From assembly GCA_947504795.1 (NCBI GenBank), contig CANNJG010000005.1, positions 1 through 26,585 of the forward strand: 26,585 bases of DNA, written 5' to 3'. The stretch is from Legionellaceae bacterium (GTDB lineage: Bacteria; Pseudomonadota; Gammaproteobacteria; Legionellales; Legionellaceae). Of the stretch, positions 7,328 to 17,112 are shown piece after piece. Under the pieces are notes generated by a model. That model had not been told where the DNA came from. It saw only the letters and a program-made list of their open reading frames with translations, and did not search any database. The first letter of the stretch is position 1, and every line of letters begins with the position of its first letter. Made by a program: the position numbers and the translations under genes.

Positions 7328-9877
7328 ATGGCGGATGTAACGGTTAAACAATTAGCTGAGATGGTTAAAACCCCTGTCGAGCGCTTATTGACCCAGTTGC
7401 AAGAAGCTGGATTGACGATTACCGATGAAAATGACATCGTTAACGAGCAAGAAAAACTCATATTACTCAATCATCTCAAGCGAGGCCCCACAACAGAATC
7501 GGGTGCTGGCGAGCGTATTTCCTTTCGTCGTAAATCGTTGTCTCAAGCCACCAGTCATGATGCGCACAGTGGAAAGACCGTTAATATTGAAATCCGAAAA
7601 AAACGTGTATTTGTTAAACGCCCTGTTGACGTTACTGCGCCAGTAGGGTCAGATCCTAGTGAAGATTTGGAAACGCCAGCAACCGACGTTGAGTCGTCGC
7701 TCGGGTCTGAGGAATTTGTTGAAACTCTATCGACAGAAGCGGAGGACGCCATCGCCAAAACATCAGTCGAACAAGAGGCTTCCGATGCGTCCTTGTCGAC
7801 TGAATCAACCGATGCCACACCTGTGCCCGGAGAAGTGGCGACTGAAACCAAGGAAGTTAAAGCGGATAAACATGTTAAGAAAAAGCATGTGGTCAAAGAA
7901 GAAGACGCTGAACGCTCTGATTTCAAACGCGGGGTAACGACGACACATGCTAACAAACGCAAAGGCGGTAAAAATATCGTCATCAGTGAAGAGTTAGAGG
8001 TTGAAGGCGCCTATTCTAAACGCCATAAGCCTAAAAAACGCAAATCAAATGAAAAATCTGATAAATACCGTGAAGCGGAAGAAGCACTGACACATGGGTT
8101 TGAAAAACCTACGGCGCCTGTAGTGCGTGAGGTCCAAATTCCTGAAACGATTACTGTTGCTGAACTGGCTAAACGTATGTCTGTCAAAGTTGCCGAAGTG
8201 ATTAAAGTGATGATAGGCTTGGGCGCGATGGCGACCATCAACCAAGTTATCGATCAAGAAACAGCCGTTATTGTTGTAGAAGAAATGGGGCACAAAGCTA
8301 GACCCATGCAAGAAAATGTATTGGAAAATCGGTTAGACGATGTGGTTACCAAAGGTGGTGAAGAATTGCCTCGTGCACCTGTGGTCACGATTATGGGCCA
8401 TGTGGATCACGGAAAAACATCGCTTCTCGATTATATTCGTCTAACGAAAGTAGCAGCAGCTGAAGCAGGTGGCATCACGCAACATATTGGTGCATATCAT
8501 GTCAGCACGCCCAAAGGCGCCATTACCTTCCTCGATACCCCAGGCCATGCTGCATTTACTGCGATGCGTGCACGGGGTGCCCAAGCAACCGATATCGTAA
8601 TCTTGATCGTTGCCGTGGATGATGGGGTGAAACCGCAAACACTTGAAGCCATTCAGCATGCGAAAGCGGCAAAAGTGCCGATTATCGTTGCTATTAACAA
8701 AATGGATAAACCCGGTGCGGATCCGGAGCGCGTTATGACAGAATTATCTAATTACGAAGTGATTCCAGAGCCTTGGGGCGGGGACACGATGTTTGTCCCA
8801 ATCTCAGCAAGAACCGGATTAGGTGTTGACCAACTGTTGGATGCTATACTGTTGCAAGCCGAAGTATTGGAGTTAAAGGCGCACACCGACGGTGCCGCGA
8901 AAGGGGTTGTGATAGAATCGCGTCTCGACAAAGGCCGTGGTCCCGTTGCAACAATTTTGGTGCAGCGTGGTACCTTACGCCGAGGGGATATTATTCTAGC
9001 GGGATTCCAATATGGTCGGGTTCGCGCTTTGGTTTCCGATGCAGGTCTTCCAGTGGATTCTGCAGGACCCTCCATGCCGGTCGAAATTTTAGGATTGTCC
9101 GCTATTCCGCATGCAGGGGATGAAGCGATCGTCGTGCAAGATGAAAAACGTGCGCGTGAAGTAGCACTATTTCGTCAAGGCAAATTCAGAGATGTGAAAT
9201 TGGCACGTCGTCAAAAAACATCTCTAGAAGGTATTTTTGACAATATGGCCGAAAGTCAGGCTAAAGTTCTGAATATCGTTTTGAAAGCAGATATGCAGGG
9301 ATCAGTCGAAGCAATTGGCGATGCGCTAGTCAAACTCTCCAATGACGAAGTGAAAGTTGCAGTCATTGCCAGTGGCGTAGGTGGTATCACTGAATCCGAT
9401 GTGCATTTAGCCTTGGCGTCCAATGGGTTACTAATTGGCTTTAATGTCCGTGCCGATGCCGGCGCAAAACGTTTGGCCGAGTTAGAATCGGTTAGCTTGC
9501 ATTACTATTCGGTTATTTATGACATTGTGGATCAAGTTAAAGGCGCATTAGGCGGTATGTTGGCACCGCAATTTAAAGAACAAATTGTGGGGATTGCTGA
9601 GGTTCGCGATGTATTCCGCTCGCCAAAATTGGGGGCTATTGCCGGTTGTATGGTGGTGGAAGGGGTGATTAAACGTAACAATCCGATCCGTGTATTACGA
9701 GATAATACCGTCATTTACGAAGGGACATTGGAGTCGTTACGCCGATTTAAAGATGACGTTTCTGAAGTGCGTCAAGGCATAGAATGCGGTATAGGTGTGA
9801 AAAATTATAATGATGTAAAACCCGGTGATTTGATTGAAGTATTTGAGACAATTGAATTGAAACGTGATTTGACTTAA
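7328..9877 (+). CDS. infB: Translation initiation factor IF-2
   Basis: IF-2 is the GTPase that brings fMet-tRNA to the 30S subunit and joins the ribosomal subunits. At 849 aa it is a little shorter than the 890 aa of E. coli. The order is an IF2 N-terminal domain (1-52, MADVTVKQLAEMVKTPVERL), a charged low-complexity linker (about 60-265, acidic then Lys/Arg-rich), a second IF2 N-terminal-type segment (about 273-325), and the GTPase domain with GHVDHGKT (357-364), DTPGH (403-407) and NKMD (457-460). Beta-barrel and fMet-tRNA-binding C-terminal domains follow. A GAGGGG ribosome site lies 8 bases before the ATG. It is the third gene of the rimP operon and acts on the initiator tRNA encoded upstream. 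Confidence 0.97.
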   Translation: MADVTVKQLAEMVKTPVERLLTQLQEAGLTITDENDIVNEQEKLILLNHLKRGPTTESGAGERISFRRKSLSQATSHDAHSGKTVNIEIRKKRVFVKRPVDVTAPVGSDPSEDLETPATDVESSLGSEEFVETLSTEAEDAIAKTSVEQEASDASLSTESTDATPVPGEVATETKEVKADKHVKKKHVVKEEDAERSDFKRGVTTTHANKRKGGKNIVISEELEVEGAYSKRHKPKKRKSNEKSDKYREAEEALTHGFEKPTAPVVREVQIPETITVAELAKRMSVKVAEVIKVMIGLGAMATINQVIDQETAVIVVEEMGHKARPMQENVLENRLDDVVTKGGEELPRAPVVTIMGHVDHGKTSLLDYIRLTKVAAAEAGGITQHIGAYHVSTPKGAITFLDTPGHAAFTAMRARGAQATDIVILIVAVDDGVKPQTLEAIQHAKAAKVPIIVAINKMDKPGADPERVMTELSNYEVIPEPWGGDTMFVPISARTGLGVDQLLDAILLQAEVLELKAHTDGAAKGVVIESRLDKGRGPVATILVQRGTLRRGDIILAGFQYGRVRALVSDAGLPVDSAGPSMPVEILGLSAIPHAGDEAIVVQDEKRAREVALFRQGKFRDVKLARRQKTSLEGIFDNMAESQAKVLNIVLKADMQGSVEAIGDALVKLSNDEVKVAVIASGVGGITESDVHLALASNGLLIGFNVRADAGAKRLAELESVSLHYYSVIYDIVDQVKGALGGMLAPQFKEQIVGIAEVRDVFRSPKLGAIAGCMVVEGVIKRNNPIRVLRDNTVIYEGTLESLRRFKDDVSEVRQGIECGIGVKNYNDVKPGDLIEVFETIELKRDLT

Positions 9878-9888
9878 CTCGAGTACGT

Positions 9889-10245
9889 ATGCCTGATTTT
9901 AAACGTACGGATCGCATTGCGCAAATGATACAACGTGAGTTGGCCTTGCTGATCCAAAAAGAAGTGAAAGATCCACGCTTACCTGGATTGATTACGGTAT
10001 CTGCGGCTAAGGTCTCAAAAGATCTAAGCCACGCTAAAATTTATTTTACCGTATTTAATGGCAATCCAGACGAAGCAGAAACAGTCCTGAATGCAGCAGC
10101 AAGTTATTTGCGTTCCGCTTTAGCGAAAACGTCGACTTTACGTACAGTCCCGAAACTCCATTTTGTTTATGATATATCGATTGAGTATGCGACGAAACTC
10201 GGTCGCTTGATCGACAAAGTGAACCCGCGTGATGAAGAAGAGTAA
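9889..10245 (+). CDS. rbfA: Ribosome-binding factor A
   Basis: RbfA is a KH-like cold-shock protein that binds the 30S subunit and helps 16S rRNA 5'-end maturation. This 118-aa copy shows the usual RTDRIAQMIQRELALLIQ helix, KDPRLPGLITVSAAKVSKDL and the AKIYFTVF strand, then the VPKLHFVYDISIEYATKL segment near the C-terminus. It is somewhat shorter than E. coli RbfA (133 aa), lacking tail residues only. It starts 11 bases after infB with a weak ribosome site, and its last codons overlap the start of truB. Confidence 0.95.
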   Translation: MPDFKRTDRIAQMIQRELALLIQKEVKDPRLPGLITVSAAKVSKDLSHAKIYFTVFNGNPDEAETVLNAAASYLRSALAKTSTLRTVPKLHFVYDISIEYATKLGRLIDKVNPRDEEE

Positions 10246-11167
10246 TTCTGGTCGCATCCAACGAGATTTGAACGGTATTATTGTCATCAATAAACCCGGA
10301 TTATTGACGTCAAATGCGGTATTACAGCACGTGAAGCGTTTGTTTGAGGCACGCAAAGCGGGACATATGGGAAGTTTAGATCCTTTGGCTACCGGCATGC
10401 TACCGATTTGTTTTGGAGAGGCCACCAAGTTTTCGCATTATGGGTTGAACGCGGATAAAGGCTATGAGGTCACAGCGCTGTTTGGAGTTGAAACCGATAC
10501 CGGCGATGCGCAGGGACAAGTCACAGCAACCGCCAGCATCGATCAACTTACGCGTGAGCAGATAGAACATCAGATGGCTGCATTTTTAGGGGATTATTTG
10601 CAAATCCCTCCTATGTATTCTGCGTTGAAGCATCAAGGAAAGAAATTATATGAATTAGCGCGTGCAGGAATTGAAGTGGCACGCGAAGCACGCCCCATTA
10701 AGATTTATGACTTCCAATTAGATTCATTTACCCCACCCTTTGCACGATTTAAAGTGCGTTGTAGTAAAGGCACGTATATTCGAACATTGATAACGGATTT
10801 GGGTGAGCGCCTAAACGTAGGCGCGCATGTGACACAGTTGCATCGCCATTACACCGCTGGGTTTGAAGACCAACCTATGTATACATGGGAGGCTTTGGCG
10901 TTGTTGTCTAACGAAGAACGCGATCGATGTTTGCTGCCCGCTGACTTCATTGTGCGACAATTGCCTGCATTGTTACTCTCCTCGGAACAAGTCCAAGCGT
11001 TGTATCAAGGAAAGATTGTGCAGATGGAGGGAGATGCCAGTTCTGGTGAAGTACGTTTATACGATGGTGATCAGCAGTTTCAAGGATTGGGAGAATGGAA
11101 TCAGACAACGAGAGAATTGAAAGCAAAACGGTTAATGCGTGCAAAGATGACAATTTTTCCTGATTGA
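10232..11167 (+). CDS. truB: tRNA pseudouridine-55 synthase TruB
   Basis: TruB converts U55 of the tRNA T loop to pseudouridine. This 311-aa version is close to E. coli (314 aa). The family motif GHMGSLDPLATGMLPICFGE carries the catalytic aspartate (D50). The KGYEVTALFGVETDTGDAQG segment and the CSKGTYIRTLITDLGERL motif follow, with a C-terminal PUA-like region. The ATG at 10232 overlaps the end of rbfA by 14 bases; a GTG one codon earlier is possible. Translational coupling is likely. In E. coli rpsO and pnp follow truB, but here the next gene is a DUF2520 protein. Confidence 0.96.
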   Translation: MKKSNSGRIQRDLNGIIVINKPGLLTSNAVLQHVKRLFEARKAGHMGSLDPLATGMLPICFGEATKFSHYGLNADKGYEVTALFGVETDTGDAQGQVTATASIDQLTREQIEHQMAAFLGDYLQIPPMYSALKHQGKKLYELARAGIEVAREARPIKIYDFQLDSFTPPFARFKVRCSKGTYIRTLITDLGERLNVGAHVTQLHRHYTAGFEDQPMYTWEALALLSNEERDRCLLPADFIVRQLPALLLSSEQVQALYQGKIVQMEGDASSGEVRLYDGDQQFQGLGEWNQTTRELKAKRLMRAKMTIFPD

Positions 11168-11208
11168 GTGATGAGCTCAGGTTCTGCGTAATATTGGAGC
11201 AATAATCA

Positions 11209-12063
11209 ATGATAACCATGAACATTATCGGTGCCGGTCAAGTCGGTCAAACCCTGGGTTATTTACTTGTTAGCGCCCGACAAGTGAGGCTTCTTGGGGT
11301 TGTCAATAGTGTTGAAGAAAGTGCCGTCACGGCAATTCGATATATTGGGCAGGGCTTGCCTTATGCCAGTATAGAAACCTTGCCCCATGCCGATTTGACT
11401 TTGATTGCCACGCCGGATAATAAGATTGCAGAAGTGGCTACTCGATTAGAAAAAAACCCACATCTTCAAGCAGAGGATGTGGTGTTTCACTGCAGTGGCG
11501 GATTGAACTCAGACGTTTTAGCAGGGTTATCCCCCTTAGCGGTCAGGATAGCCAGCATGCATCCGATGATGAGTTTTAAACACGTGCCATTGAGTGTCGA
11601 GCAGTACCAGAACGTGCCCTGCGCTTTGGAAGGTGATACACCGGCTGTGCAGATGTTGATGCCCTTATTGACGGCTATTGGTTCATGGGTGTATGGCATC
11701 GATAAGGGTTACAAAACGCTGTATCACGTGGCAGGGGTGCTGGCCTCCAATTATGTAGTGACCTTGGCCCAGCATGCCCAAACGTGTTTATTAGCGGCGG
11801 GGTTAGAGGCCAGACAAGCAGAGCAAGTATTAAGGCGATTGTTAGAAAGTACTTGCCACAATATCTTACATGCGTCGCAACCGAAAATGGCTTTGACCGG
11901 GCCGTTACAACGGGGGGATTCCGAAACCATTACTAAACATTTAAAAATTTTGCCTGAAGCACTGCAAGGATTATATCGGGTTTTGGGTATAACAACTTTA
12001 CCTCTGACAACATTGAATAAAAAGCAACAACAAGCCCTAGTGACCCTGTTATCTCGTACCTAG
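11209..12063 (+). CDS. Rossmann-fold/DUF2520 oxidoreductase-like protein
   Basis: This 284-aa protein begins with a dinucleotide-binding Rossmann motif, MNIIGAGQVGQTLGYLL. It continues with DLTLIATPDNKIAEVA and VVFHCSGGLNSDVLAGL, then the DUF2520-type C-terminal helical domain with ASMHPMMSF and YHVAGVLASNYVVTL (roughly residues 117-185). The family resembles ketopantoate or pyrroline-5-carboxylate reductases in fold, but its substrate is not established. A GGAG ribosome site lies 9 bases before the ATG; an ATG 9 bases downstream aligns equally well with the fold but is spaced worse. It follows truB after 41 bases and could be read with the operon. No terminator is seen after it. Confidence 0.85.
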   Translation: MITMNIIGAGQVGQTLGYLLVSARQVRLLGVVNSVEESAVTAIRYIGQGLPYASIETLPHADLTLIATPDNKIAEVATRLEKNPHLQAEDVVFHCSGGLNSDVLAGLSPLAVRIASMHPMMSFKHVPLSVEQYQNVPCALEGDTPAVQMLMPLLTAIGSWVYGIDKGYKTLYHVAGVLASNYVVTLAQHAQTCLLAAGLEARQAEQVLRRLLESTCHNILHASQPKMALTGPLQRGDSETITKHLKILPEALQGLYRVLGITTLPLTTLNKKQQQALVTLLSRT

Positions 12064-12164
12064 GAAGCAATGGTTAATCGCCCGAATCAATCCAGCCAAG
12101 AGATCTGCGTTTTAGGTCAGTCCTGAATTTTTTAAATAATTTTTTGGCCTTTATTAAGATATTC

Positions 12165-12175
12165 TGCTATATAAT
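12165..12175 (+). promoter_or_regulatory. Candidate promoter (-10 region) for the 851-aa kinase-like gene
   Basis: A perfect TATAAT (12170-12175) overlaps a TGC-TATATA extended -10 reading (12165-12173), about 35 bases before the ATG. No good -35 box is present; the region upstream is AT-rich with TTAAG and TTAAA elements, so an activator may be needed. Confidence 0.5.
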
Positions 12176-12208
12176 TATACATGTTTGCCAAAAAATTGAA
12201 GGCTCATC

Positions 12209-14764
12209 ATGCCGCAAAAAATAAGTTTGGAGGCGTATTGCCAAGAGGCTAAAAACCAGCAAGATCAATTCGATGCTGTAGACCAAATCTTCGCACAAGA
12301 TCCTACTTTGATTAAACTTGATAGACAAATTGCAGGACAATCCTATTCGCACATTTGGTATCAGGATCCCGATACGCAGAAAAAAATTGCTATTCGTCTG
12401 GCTAATAAAAACGTCAAGGGTCATGTCCTGGGGGCTGGCGGCTATGGTCGTGCCAAATATGGTGTGGATAGACATGGTCGACTCTATGCTGTAAAAATTC
12501 AGCATCAACATATCGATTCCTTTTTTTTACACAATCTAACTCAACTTTCTTTTCGAGAACAACAAACACTTTTGCTTATGACTTCAAAGTGCATCTCTCC
12601 AGGAACGTTCACCGTCTTAGATAGGCAATTGTATTTTAAAGAAGCCAGTCATCAAACGCTGAAGGAAGTGCCCCCTCCCCAAGAGAATGCCGAACTTGAG
12701 AAAATATATAGGGAGATTAAGCAATTAATTCCCCAGCTGGAGTCGAGCATACCGATTAAAACCGAAACTGACTGGACGACGAAATTAATCAAATTGTTAA
12801 TAGCTTCTGATATCGAGTTAAGTGAGGATCCGCTTAATACCTCTAAGGAACCCGTTTCTGAAGCAGCGATTTCCCAGGATGTTGGCTTAGCCTACGGAGA
12901 AAAGACACAGCGACAAACCCAATCCGTGATGCTTGAATTTGATAACGTCCCAGATGCTGCATTAGAATATGGCAAACTATATTTGCGTGAAGATCAGCAT
13001 AAAGTCGCGTATAAAATGAGGCGCGCTGATGATGCTATCATTCGAAGGCGAACCGAACTTCCTTGGCCCACGAGTTCGGAGGTAATTGAATCATTGAAAT
13101 CGTCCATTAGAGCTTTCGCTCGAGCTGAGGGGGATGTTCCCGCCAAAGATACGTCAGCACCGCTGACGGGCGCCAAGCAATACCAAATATTGCAATTAGG
13201 CGAGTTAACCCTCAAAGATGCGCTTGCAAAAAACGCGCTGAGTTTAGGAGGAAAATTATCCATTACACGGCGCTTACTCTGGGAATGCTCAAAGCTGCAC
13301 ACCGGAAAATTGTCTAGATCTCACCAAGCTTATATTCACTCTGATCTTAAACCGGGGAATATTTTATTGAATCCCAGCAAAAACAATCTCTTCTTAATAG
13401 ACTATGGATTGTCGGTGTCTGCTAACACTATAGGGCCTTTGCACGCGACATCTTGGTATGCCCCTGTGGTTGTTGACACTGATCCGATTCACCCTCGTTC
13501 TTGGAATTTTGACTATGAGTATGCAACCAGGGTACAAGGACTGGGAACGGGGTTCGATGTGTTTTCTTTGAAACGCATGATTCGCATGCCTCAGCACTCC
13601 AAATCTTCGCGGTGTATTTTTAAAAGTGATGAATGGCATCGGTTGCCTTGGAAATTAAAAGAAGGTATCGAAATCTTAGAAGATAGAAGGTCAACGAATC
13701 AGGCAGTTGCGGCTATTCGCCAGAACAATGAAACTGCTCTTGATTTGGCTATGCGCTTCATTGCTATGGAGGCAGTGGATCTTACCGCAAGTGAAACGGT
13801 GCAAGCAAACAGGTATAAAGCCAATATTAAAGGGCTCAGTTCATCGAAGATGACCCCTGAACGCCAAGAAATGGTTTGTGAGTGTGCGGAACTGATAGAT
13901 CTTATTCAAATCCACAACCCTCTGCAAACAGAATATAGTCAACACGTTATTATCGCCGCAATAGCGAATAAAGATCCTGCCGCATTATTGAGGTTAAAAG
14001 CTAATCTATTAAAACAGTCCTGTCTGTTGTTGCTAGATCCAGAGAATGCGGATCATCATGCTTGGCATTCCCAATTAGGGATGTTAGATCCGCATATTAC
14101 GGATCAAATCCATCGGGTTTTGATTATTTTAAATACGCTCTATCAAAAAATAAAATCAGATGAGCATGCATCCAACAAGATACAACCGTTGAGAAAATTT
14201 TTCCTCACCTTTCAAAAAGTAGTCGCAGAACAACAAGCTAGGCCTGACGTTAGCGTGAATGATAGTTCAGATGACGAGGGTAATGACTTTTTATCAGTCG
14301 GCACACGCTCTTCTGAAGGCACAACAAGTGAAGCTAGTTCGACAAGCGGAGATAGTTCGACATTTTTTTATTTTAGCCCGGACTGGAATTCCCCCCATTC
14401 AAACAACAATGAAGATTCGGTTAATATCCCATCAAACCAAGTGATTAAAAGTCGTTTGTCTTCTATAAAAAGTATTTGGACCCCATGTTTATGGGTAGAC
14501 CAGGTGAATGTTGAGGATCCCAATATCTTGTATATTAAAACCATTCAGAGTAACCAACAGGCTCGGGTTAAAATCCAGTGTATGGTCTATGATGAGAGCC
14601 AATCTAGTGCTCCAAGGATAGTAACGATAGATCCCGAAGAGCTAGGCCTTGCAACGCCATTGTCTTGTCCTCTGTCAAAAAGTGATTTCGATACAAAAAT
14701 AGTTCCTGAAGTAGATAGTATTGCGGCTAAACTAGAGGCCGATAAGCCGAAGAATAAATTCTGA
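12209..14764 (+). CDS. Large kinase-like protein with Ser/Thr kinase motifs
   Basis: This 851-aa protein carries a recognisable kinase core: glycine loop VLGAGGYGRAKYG (G75, G77, G80), YAVKI with the beta-3 lysine K96, catalytic loop IHSDLKPGNILL (H377, D379, K381, N384), and LIDYGLS in place of DFG (D398, G400). TSWYAPV stands at the APE position, with the glutamate replaced by V420, and GFDVFSL is a possible alpha-F Asp (D450). About 280 residues separate K96 from the catalytic loop, far more than in ordinary kinases, so a domain appears inserted in the N-lobe. The C-terminal third is helical, then Ser/Asp/Glu-rich (about 681-722), then a short globular end. No signal peptide or membrane segment is seen. 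GAAGG before the ATG serves as ribosome site. Catalysis is likely; a host target is inference. Confidence 0.78.
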   Translation: MPQKISLEAYCQEAKNQQDQFDAVDQIFAQDPTLIKLDRQIAGQSYSHIWYQDPDTQKKIAIRLANKNVKGHVLGAGGYGRAKYGVDRHGRLYAVKIQHQHIDSFFLHNLTQLSFREQQTLLLMTSKCISPGTFTVLDRQLYFKEASHQTLKEVPPPQENAELEKIYREIKQLIPQLESSIPIKTETDWTTKLIKLLIASDIELSEDPLNTSKEPVSEAAISQDVGLAYGEKTQRQTQSVMLEFDNVPDAALEYGKLYLREDQHKVAYKMRRADDAIIRRRTELPWPTSSEVIESLKSSIRAFARAEGDVPAKDTSAPLTGAKQYQILQLGELTLKDALAKNALSLGGKLSITRRLLWECSKLHTGKLSRSHQAYIHSDLKPGNILLNPSKNNLFLIDYGLSVSANTIGPLHATSWYAPVVVDTDPIHPRSWNFDYEYATRVQGLGTGFDVFSLKRMIRMPQHSKSSRCIFKSDEWHRLPWKLKEGIEILEDRRSTNQAVAAIRQNNETALDLAMRFIAMEAVDLTASETVQANRYKANIKGLSSSKMTPERQEMVCECAELIDLIQIHNPLQTEYSQHVIIAAIANKDPAALLRLKANLLKQSCLLLLDPENADHHAWHSQLGMLDPHITDQIHRVLIILNTLYQKIKSDEHASNKIQPLRKFFLTFQKVVAEQQARPDVSVNDSSDDEGNDFLSVGTRSSEGTTSEASSTSGDSSTFFYFSPDWNSPHSNNNEDSVNIPSNQVIKSRLSSIKSIWTPCLWVDQVNVEDPNILYIKTIQSNQQARVKIQCMVYDESQSSAPRIVTIDPEELGLATPLSCPLSKSDFDTKIVPEVDSIAAKLEADKPKNKF

Positions 14765-14875
14765 GGGGACTGAAGGGTGGTTAACTATTCAAATGTCGAC
14801 GCTCCACGACGCAGTGCTTCGGAAGAAAAATGGTTCAAACGCCCCTAGTGAAACAGGCTCACATTCCATTGATGA

Positions 14876-16171
14876 TTAATCCGCGCGTTTTTTTGTAATC
14901 TGTGCATAGAAAAAGCCATCCATCGCGTGTTTTCCTGGGAGGATTTGCCAGCCGTGACCGGTGAATTGTCCCCAGCGTTGCGGCGTTATCGTAGCGATGG
15001 CGTCAGGGTGCCTCGCAATAAATGAAGCGATTTGTTCTTCATTTTCTTTCGGTAAAATGGAACAGGTTGCGTATACTAAAATACCATTTGGTGCTAGTAG
15101 AGGCCATAAAGAATTTAAAATATCCTTTTGAAGGGCTGTGATGTGCACGATATCGTCAGGGGTTCGCAATAATTTGATATCCGGATGACGGCGAATGATG
15201 CCTGTGGCAGAACACGGCGCATCGATTAAAATGCGATCAAAAGTGACGCCATCCCACCAAGTCTTGGGATGCGATGCATCTCCTACTTGTATCGCGGCAT
15301 CAAGGTGTAACCGACGACAGTTATCCTTAACTTTTGGCAAGCGTTTTGCTTCAATATCGATTCCCAGACAATAACTGAGATGCGTTTCTAATTCCAAGAT
15401 TTGTCCAAGCTTTCCACCCGGCGCACAACAGGCATCTAACACGCGTAACCCAGGCGCCAGCGTCAATAACGGCCCAGCTAATTGTGCCGCCCCATCTTGA
15501 ACAGAGATCTCCCCCTCGATAAAACCTGGGATCTGATCCACTGCGCAGGGTGTGTCGAGTAAGATCCCACTGACGGTATGGGGTAATAAAGTGTACGCTA
15601 TTTCCGCCGCCGCGAGTTGCTTGCAGTACGCTTCGCGTGTTATTTTTGCAAGATTGATGCGTAACGCCATGGGCGGATGGGTATCATTAGCCGCAAGAAT
15701 AGCCTGCCATTCATGCGGCCAGGCTTGTTGAATCGTTTGCAATAACCATTTGGGGTGGTTGTACTGGTACTCAGGATGGGTTGCTAACGCTTGTTGGATC
15801 GCCCCCTGTTCACGACAATAACGACGTAATAGCGCATTCACAAAGCCTTTGGCCCATGTTTTATGAAGGTGTGAGAGGAGCGCCACCGTTTCTTGAACGA
15901 CGGCATAATCCGGCATGTTCATGTCATCGAGTTGGAAAAGTCCTAATAAAATGCAGCACCAGACGCTCAGATCTTTGGGGCGTTTTATGACCAACGAATC
16001 TGCGACGCTTTCTAATCGAATAAAGTGGCGAATCACGCCGAAACATAAGGCTTTGGTTAATGACGATATTCCAGGCTGTTGTAAAAGCTGAGACAAGGGC
16101 TGATGATTTTGAATAACTTGTAACAGGATCTGTAATGCAACCGTGCGGTCCGATGGTTTAGGTTTAGTCAT
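14876..16171 (-). CDS. rsmB: 16S rRNA m5C967 methyltransferase RsmB
   Basis: RsmB transfers a methyl group from S-adenosylmethionine to C967 of 16S rRNA. The 431-aa protein has the NusB-like RNA-binding N-terminal domain (about 1-140) and the methyltransferase domain. Motifs are LDACCAPGGK (245-254, cofactor binding), DAPCSATG with C320 (motif IV) and YATCSILPKENEEQI with C370 (motif VI catalytic cysteine). Length matches E. coli (429 aa). Its ATG overlaps the fmt stop by 4 bases (ATGA), so it is translationally coupled as the last gene of def-fmt-rsmB. Confidence 0.96.
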   Translation of the reverse strand: MTKPKPSDRTVALQILLQVIQNHQPLSQLLQQPGISSLTKALCFGVIRHFIRLESVADSLVIKRPKDLSVWCCILLGLFQLDDMNMPDYAVVQETVALLSHLHKTWAKGFVNALLRRYCREQGAIQQALATHPEYQYNHPKWLLQTIQQAWPHEWQAILAANDTHPPMALRINLAKITREAYCKQLAAAEIAYTLLPHTVSGILLDTPCAVDQIPGFIEGEISVQDGAAQLAGPLLTLAPGLRVLDACCAPGGKLGQILELETHLSYCLGIDIEAKRLPKVKDNCRRLHLDAAIQVGDASHPKTWWDGVTFDRILIDAPCSATGIIRRHPDIKLLRTPDDIVHITALQKDILNSLWPLLAPNGILVYATCSILPKENEEQIASFIARHPDAIATITPQRWGQFTGHGWQILPGKHAMDGFFYAQITKKRAD

Positions 16172-17112
16172 TGCAAATGTTTTCCTACAAGGAGTTCTTG
16201 GCGTCTGGCATTGATATAATCGCTAAGGGTAATAGGTTTTCCGCCCGGAAATTGTAGGCAGGTGATGCATAATACGCCGTGCCCGGTATTGACGAGTAAC
16301 CCCTTTGGATTGATATCTAAAATAGTCCCTGGGGGGTGATCGCTGATTTGTTCGATGGGATGTGCTTGATAAATACGAATGTTAATGCTGTCGATTTGTG
16401 TATAAGCAACGGGCCAAGGAGAATAGCCACGAATATGTCGGTCTAATACGCTTGCAGGTTGATCCCATTGAATCGCCGCATCTTGTTTTTGAATTTTAGG
16501 CGCATAGGTTACACCCTCTTCAGTTTGTTGAACCGGCCTGGCTTCACCTTTGGTTAAAGCATCAATGGTACGTAATAGTGGCTCGGGTGCAAGCACGCTT
16601 AAGCGTTGATGAAGACTCGCACTGGTATCGGTCGACTCAATTCTACAGATACTTTGTAAGAAACAATCGCCCGTATCCATACCCACATCCATTTGCATAA
16701 TCGTGACGCCTGTTTCGTTATCTCCGGTTAAAAGTGCTTGCTGAATCGGAGAGGCGCCGCGCCAACGTGGAAGAAGGGAAGCATGCACATTGACACATCC
16801 CAAGCGAGGAATTACCAATACCGATTTAGGTAAAATTAACCCATATGCAATCACCACGATGAGATCCGGTGCCAAAGCCGCTAATTCAGCAACGGTTTCC
16901 GGAGATTTAAAATTGATCGGTTGATATAACGGGAGATGATGGGCTAATCCCCAGGTTTTGATCGCAGAATAGTGCATTCTTTGGCCGCGCCCTGCCGGCC
17001 TATCCGGTTGCGTATAAAGTGCGATTAATTCATGAGCAGCGCTGTGCAAGGCTTCTAAACAAGGGAGCCCAAATTCTGGTGTGCCTGCAAACACGATGCG
17101 CAGCGGCGTCAT
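16168..17112 (-). CDS. fmt: Methionyl-tRNA formyltransferase
   Basis: Fmt formylates Met on the initiator tRNA using 10-formyl-tetrahydrofolate. This 314-aa protein shows the signature CVNVHASLLPRWRGASPIQQ with N108 and H110, plus D146 in MDVGMDTGD, the three catalytic residues of the family. The N-terminal IVFAGTPEFGLPCLEAL and the QPDRPAGRGQ loop are typical. The C-terminal beta-barrel that grips the tRNA starts near residue 205. It overlaps def by 4 bases upstream and rsmB by 4 bases downstream. Its substrate tRNA is encoded at 5170-5246. Confidence 0.97.
   Translation of the reverse strand: MTPLRIVFAGTPEFGLPCLEALHSAAHELIALYTQPDRPAGRGQRMHYSAIKTWGLAHHLPLYQPINFKSPETVAELAALAPDLIVVIAYGLILPKSVLVIPRLGCVNVHASLLPRWRGASPIQQALLTGDNETGVTIMQMDVGMDTGDCFLQSICRIESTDTSASLHQRLSVLAPEPLLRTIDALTKGEARPVQQTEEGVTYAPKIQKQDAAIQWDQPASVLDRHIRGYSPWPVAYTQIDSINIRIYQAHPIEQISDHPPGTILDINPKGLLVNTGHGVLCITCLQFPGGKPITLSDYINARRQELLVGKHLQ

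Noticed and set aside
7555..7983. 142-aa serine/threonine-rich open frame antisense to infB
   Set aside because: It is the complement of the low-complexity infB linker and has the biased composition expected of a shadow frame.
12131..12163. PmrA-type operator (two TTAA half-sites) before the large kinase-like gene
   Set aside because: TTAAATAAT and TTAAGATATT are 22 bases apart rather than the 11 of known PmrA boxes, and the half-site match is poor in an AT-rich region.
12064..12208. Rho-independent terminator after the DUF2520 gene
   Set aside because: T-rich stretches exist but no GC-rich stem precedes them.
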